Positions 5,143-7,765 of a stretch of 7,765 nt of DNA are shown in pieces. Source of the stretch: Labilithrix luteola (GTDB lineage: Bacteria; Myxococcota_A; Polyangia; Polyangiales; Polyangiaceae); contig JAMFST010001205.1 in NCBI GenBank assembly GCA_026225435.1, positions 1 through 7,765 of the forward strand, written 5' to 3'. The position numbers and the translations under genes were made by a program. Each line of letters opens with the position of its first letter. Within the stretch, counting starts at the first letter, position 1. The notes under the pieces were generated by a model, which had not been told where the DNA came from, searched no databases, and saw only the letters and a list, made by a program, of their open reading frames with translations.

Positions 5143-7764
5143 TCAGGTCCAGGTGGAGCCGACGCGGCGGCGCAGGGCGGTCGCCTCCGTCGAGAGCGCG
5201 AAGCGGGAGAGGTCGCCGGCGTACGGGTGCTCGAGGATGGCCTCGATGGCGCGTCCGGGGATGTCGCAGCCGCGCGCCAGCTCCGGATCGAAGAGGCGCA
5301 GCTCGTCGACCAGCGCCAGGAGGTTGCCCGTGAGGATGTAGGCGATGCGGATCTCGGCGCGCGCGAGGGCGCCGAGGAAGGCGTCGATCGCCGGCGGCGC
5401 GCCGTCACGGGCGGTGAGCGCGGGGACGAGATCATCGAGGGCGCGCTTCTGCCGGCGGGCGATGTGCTTGCTGACGCTCGGCTCGTACTGGGCGACCACC
5501 TTCTGCTGGAGGACGTCGATCTCGCTGGTGCCGTAGCTGGGCACCACCTGCCGCGCGCCGGCCACCAGGAGCGCCTCGACGTGCAGCGCCGGGAGCTCCT
5601 CGAGCCAGGGGACCGACAGGGCGATGCGCGCCAGAGCCCGGGCGAGCGAGGCGGCCTGCGTCGGCTCGGGGAGATCGGCCAGCGCGCGGGGGACGGCGAT
5701 CCACGGCTCGTCCTGCACCAGCACGCGGGTGCGGGCGACCGACGGGGTGATGATCAGCTCCACCTCGGTGACGCCGAGCGCGCGCGCCAGGCGATCGAGC
5801 AGCTGCCGCGTGGGGTGACCGCTGCGGCTGCCGATGCGGTCGCGCGGGGAGAGCCCGAGATCGGTCAGGTCGTTGCGGAGGAACTTCGCCTCGATGCCGG
5901 AGAGCGCGGCGGCAACGGCGGAGTAGACGTGGCGCCCCTCGGGCGGGACCACGTGCTGCATCAGCTGCTCGCGGTCGAGCGTGGTGTGGTGCGCGTCCCA
6001 GGCGGGCAGGCGGCGACCGCGGAGCCACTCGAGGCGACCGCCGTCGAGCGTCGAGGTGGTCGCCCGCAGCTCGCTCACCACGATGGCCTCGTCGCTGCGA
6101 CGCTCGGCCGAGAGCGCGCGCTCGAACAGCTCGAGCGCCGGCGCCGGGTCGGCCAGCTCGAGGAGCGGTCGAGGGGAGGGGATGACCATCGCCATGAGCG
6201 CGCGTGACGCCTCCTCGAAGGCGTTCAGCTTGGCGTAGGCGGCGGCGAGCTCGTAGCGCGTCTCGTAGAGCGAGCTGTCCATCTGCACGGCGCGCTGCAG
6301 GTGCGTCACGCCCTCGCGCACGCGGCCGAGCGCCTCGATCTCCAGCTGCCCGAGGTTCGCCAGCCAGTGCGGGTCGACCCGGCCGAGCTGCTGGCCGCGA
6401 GCGATGACCGCGTGCAGGGCGCGTGCGTGCGAGACCGCGTCGAAGGCTCCGCCGGCTCCCCTGCCTTTGTACAGCGCGCGCAGGCGGCTGATGGCGCGGG
6501 CGTTCTCCGGGCACTGGGCCACCGCCTCGACGAGCGCGCGCTCGGCGTCGCCCGTTTGGCCGAGGCGCAGGCGCACCTCGGCCAGCTCCACCAGCACCTT
6601 GCTCTTCGCCTCGGGGTTGCGCTCCACCTGGGCAAGGCGGTCGAGCAGATCGGCCACCTCCTGCCGCTGGGCGCGGGCGTCGTCGGCGCGCCCCTCGGTC
6701 TCCGCCGCTGCTTGCCGCTGGACCAGGCGGTGGATGAGGGCGCGCATGCCGCGGGCGCTCTCCGGATCGAGCTCCAGCGCCTTGCGCAGGGCGCGCTCGG
6801 CGTCGGCCGGCTGGTCGAGCACCTTGGCGTAGACGCTGGCGAGGGCGAAGAGCGCGGTCAGCTTGGGCGGCGTATCGGCGTTCGCCACGGCGACGACCGC
6901 TTCGAGCGCGTCGACCGCGTCAGTCCAGGAGCGCTGGGCGATGAGCAGCTCGGCCAGCGTGAGCAGCGACGGCACGCTGTCCGGCGCGATGCTCCGCACC
7001 TTGCGCATGGCGTCGATGGCGGTGACCAGATCGCCGAGATCGTCGCGCGCGACCCGGGCCACCTCGGAGGCGAGCATGACGATCGAGTCGACCTTGCGCG
7101 CCTTCGACAGCGCCGCCTTGAAGGCGTCGACCAGCGGCTGGGGATCGCCGTCCTCGAGCCGCAGCGTCGCCAGGCGCGCCGCCACCGGGATGCTGTCCGG
7201 ATCCGACTCCAGCGCCTCGTCGAGGAGGAAGCCGGCGCGCGTGCGGCGGTCGGTGACCGTGCCGAGCCGCTCGTCGATGCTGTCGCCGAGGAGGATCTCC
7301 GCCGCCTCGAGCAGGTGGCGGGCACGCGCGCGCGGCGCGTTCGACAGGTTCGCCAGCGAGCTGGCCGCGGCGAAGGCGCATGACGCGTCGTTGAGCCGGG
7401 TCGCCAGGCGCCCGACACCGGTGGCGGCCGTCACGCTCAGCGGATCGATGGTGAGCGCGCTCCGGTAGCGATCGAGCGCCTGCCGGGTGAGGGTCTGCAC
7501 GTGCGCCTCGCCCGACTCGGACAGGGCGGTCTCGAGGAGCATCGCCAGGCGCATGAGCAGCGAGGCGCGGGCGATGTCGTCGTTCGTCCGCGGGACCAGG
7601 CCGTGGAGCGCGGTCGCCAGCGCGTGACGCGCGCGCGCTTCGCCGCGACGCACCGCCGGGATCTCGCGTCGCTGGACCGCGTCGAGCGCGGCCGAGTCCG
7701 TCGCGTCCACCTCGAGGATGCGCCAGTAGACCGGCGGCTCGGTGGGTGGGGTCTGCGTCGGCAA
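5143..7764 (-). CDS. Large TPR-repeat protein with conserved-looking C-terminal domain, 5' end outside window
   Basis: At least 873 residues are visible. The frame runs to the window edge, where the first possible start is only a TTG, so the true N-terminus is very probably beyond it (numbering below is from that TTG). Helical TPR-type repeats are clear at about 268-293, 304-336, 388-421, 466-496 and 500-527, with weaker ones at about 88-118 and 175-205; several end in the typical A...AL.LDP pattern. TPR arrays bind other proteins, so a scaffold or assembly role is likely, in the cytoplasm if no export signal lies upstream. The last 290 residues (about 585-873) are not TPR. They contain RDRIGSRSGHPTR (641-653) and an Ala/Leu-rich helical part, and resemble the C-terminal domain of other long myxobacterial TPR proteins as I recall them. 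Where M48-like peptidases carry HExxH, the segment ARALARI (708-714) could align without any zinc ligand; this is speculative. No membrane segment is evident. Confidence 0.82.
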   Translation of the reverse strand: MPTQTPPTEPPVYWRILEVDATDSAALDAVQRREIPAVRRGEARARHALATALHGLVPRTNDDIARASLLMRLAMLLETALSESGEAHVQTLTRQALDRYRSALTIDPLSVTAATGVGRLATRLNDASCAFAAASSLANLSNAPRARARHLLEAAEILLGDSIDERLGTVTDRRTRAGFLLDEALESDPDSIPVAARLATLRLEDGDPQPLVDAFKAALSKARKVDSIVMLASEVARVARDDLGDLVTAIDAMRKVRSIAPDSVPSLLTLAELLIAQRSWTDAVDALEAVVAVANADTPPKLTALFALASVYAKVLDQPADAERALRKALELDPESARGMRALIHRLVQRQAAAETEGRADDARAQRQEVADLLDRLAQVERNPEAKSKVLVELAEVRLRLGQTGDAERALVEAVAQCPENARAISRLRALYKGRGAGGAFDAVSHARALHAVIARGQQLGRVDPHWLANLGQLEIEALGRVREGVTHLQRAVQMDSSLYETRYELAAAYAKLNAFEEASRALMAMVIPSPRPLLELADPAPALELFERALSAERRSDEAIVVSELRATTSTLDGGRLEWLRGRRLPAWDAHHTTLDREQLMQHVVPPEGRHVYSAVAAALSGIEAKFLRNDLTDLGLSPRDRIGSRSGHPTRQLLDRLARALGVTEVELIITPSVARTRVLVQDEPWIAVPRALADLPEPTQAASLARALARIALSVPWLEELPALHVEALLVAGARQVVPSYGTSEIDVLQQKVVAQYEPSVSKHIARRQKRALDDLVPALTARDGAPPAIDAFLGALARAEIRIAYILTGNLLALVDELRLFDPELARGCDIPGRAIEAILEHPYAGDLSRFALSTEATALRRRVGSTWT

Positions 7765-7765
7765 G

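Noticed and set aside
4314..5435. 373-codon minus-strand frame spanning the lipoprotein and the TPR gene end
   Set aside because: It overlaps two well-supported genes and has a low-complexity composition.
5107..7383. Two long plus-strand open frames (5107-6207 and 6301-7383) opposite the TPR gene
   Set aside because: Both are Arg/Glu/Gly/His-rich antisense translations without motifs, while the minus strand shows regular TPR repeats.
1..7765. CRISPR array, tRNA or rRNA genes
   Set aside because: No regularly spaced repeats, cloverleaf-like segment or rRNA signature was seen on either strand by eye.

Overview
The window is very GC-rich (strong G/C bias at third codon positions) and reads like a piece of a large Myxococcota chromosome, most plausibly from the Polyangia. 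The clues are a soluble Hanks-type Ser/Thr kinase with the HRDVSPQN catalytic loop common in myxobacteria, a very long TPR protein, and a cysteine-rich lipoprotein with a Ser/Thr/Ala/Gly linker. The taxonomic placement is an inference from protein style, not from a marker gene.

Layout, left to right. Bases 1-57 are abruptly AT-rich and contain the last few codons and stop of the first gene. A minus-strand Ser/Thr protein kinase (32-1201) is divergent from a plus-strand class III adenylyl cyclase (1267-3108). Only 65 bp separate their start codons, and a TATAGT box sits so close to the cyclase ATG that its mRNA may be leaderless. After a 170-bp non-coding gap comes a 243-residue plus-strand protein with a serine-recombinase fold (3279-4010). 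Every catalytic position that can be aligned by eye is substituted except the RPGL arginine, so it looks like a DNA-binding pseudo-recombinase. The gene carries a perfect 22-bp palindrome. A 144-bp gap with two GC-rich hairpins leads to a secreted cysteine-rich lipoprotein (4155-5141). Its stop codon is one base away from the stop codon of a convergent minus-strand TPR protein (5143-7764), whose 5' end lies outside the window.

How the genes may work together. The kinase and cyclase form a plausible signalling pair: one phosphorylates proteins, the other makes cAMP behind an SRPBCC ligand-binding-like domain and a zinc-ribbon-containing middle region. Their shared short promoter region allows common control, but nothing in the sequence proves a functional link. 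The pseudo-recombinase, lipoprotein and TPR protein are separate transcription units as far as can be seen. No rRNA, tRNA, CRISPR array, insertion sequence or phage gene was recognised. The most unusual items are the catalytically stripped recombinase with its palindrome, the SRPBCC/zinc-ribbon cyclase, the cysteine-rich lipoprotein, and the C-terminal domain of the TPR protein, which may be a degenerate metallopeptidase-like fold.
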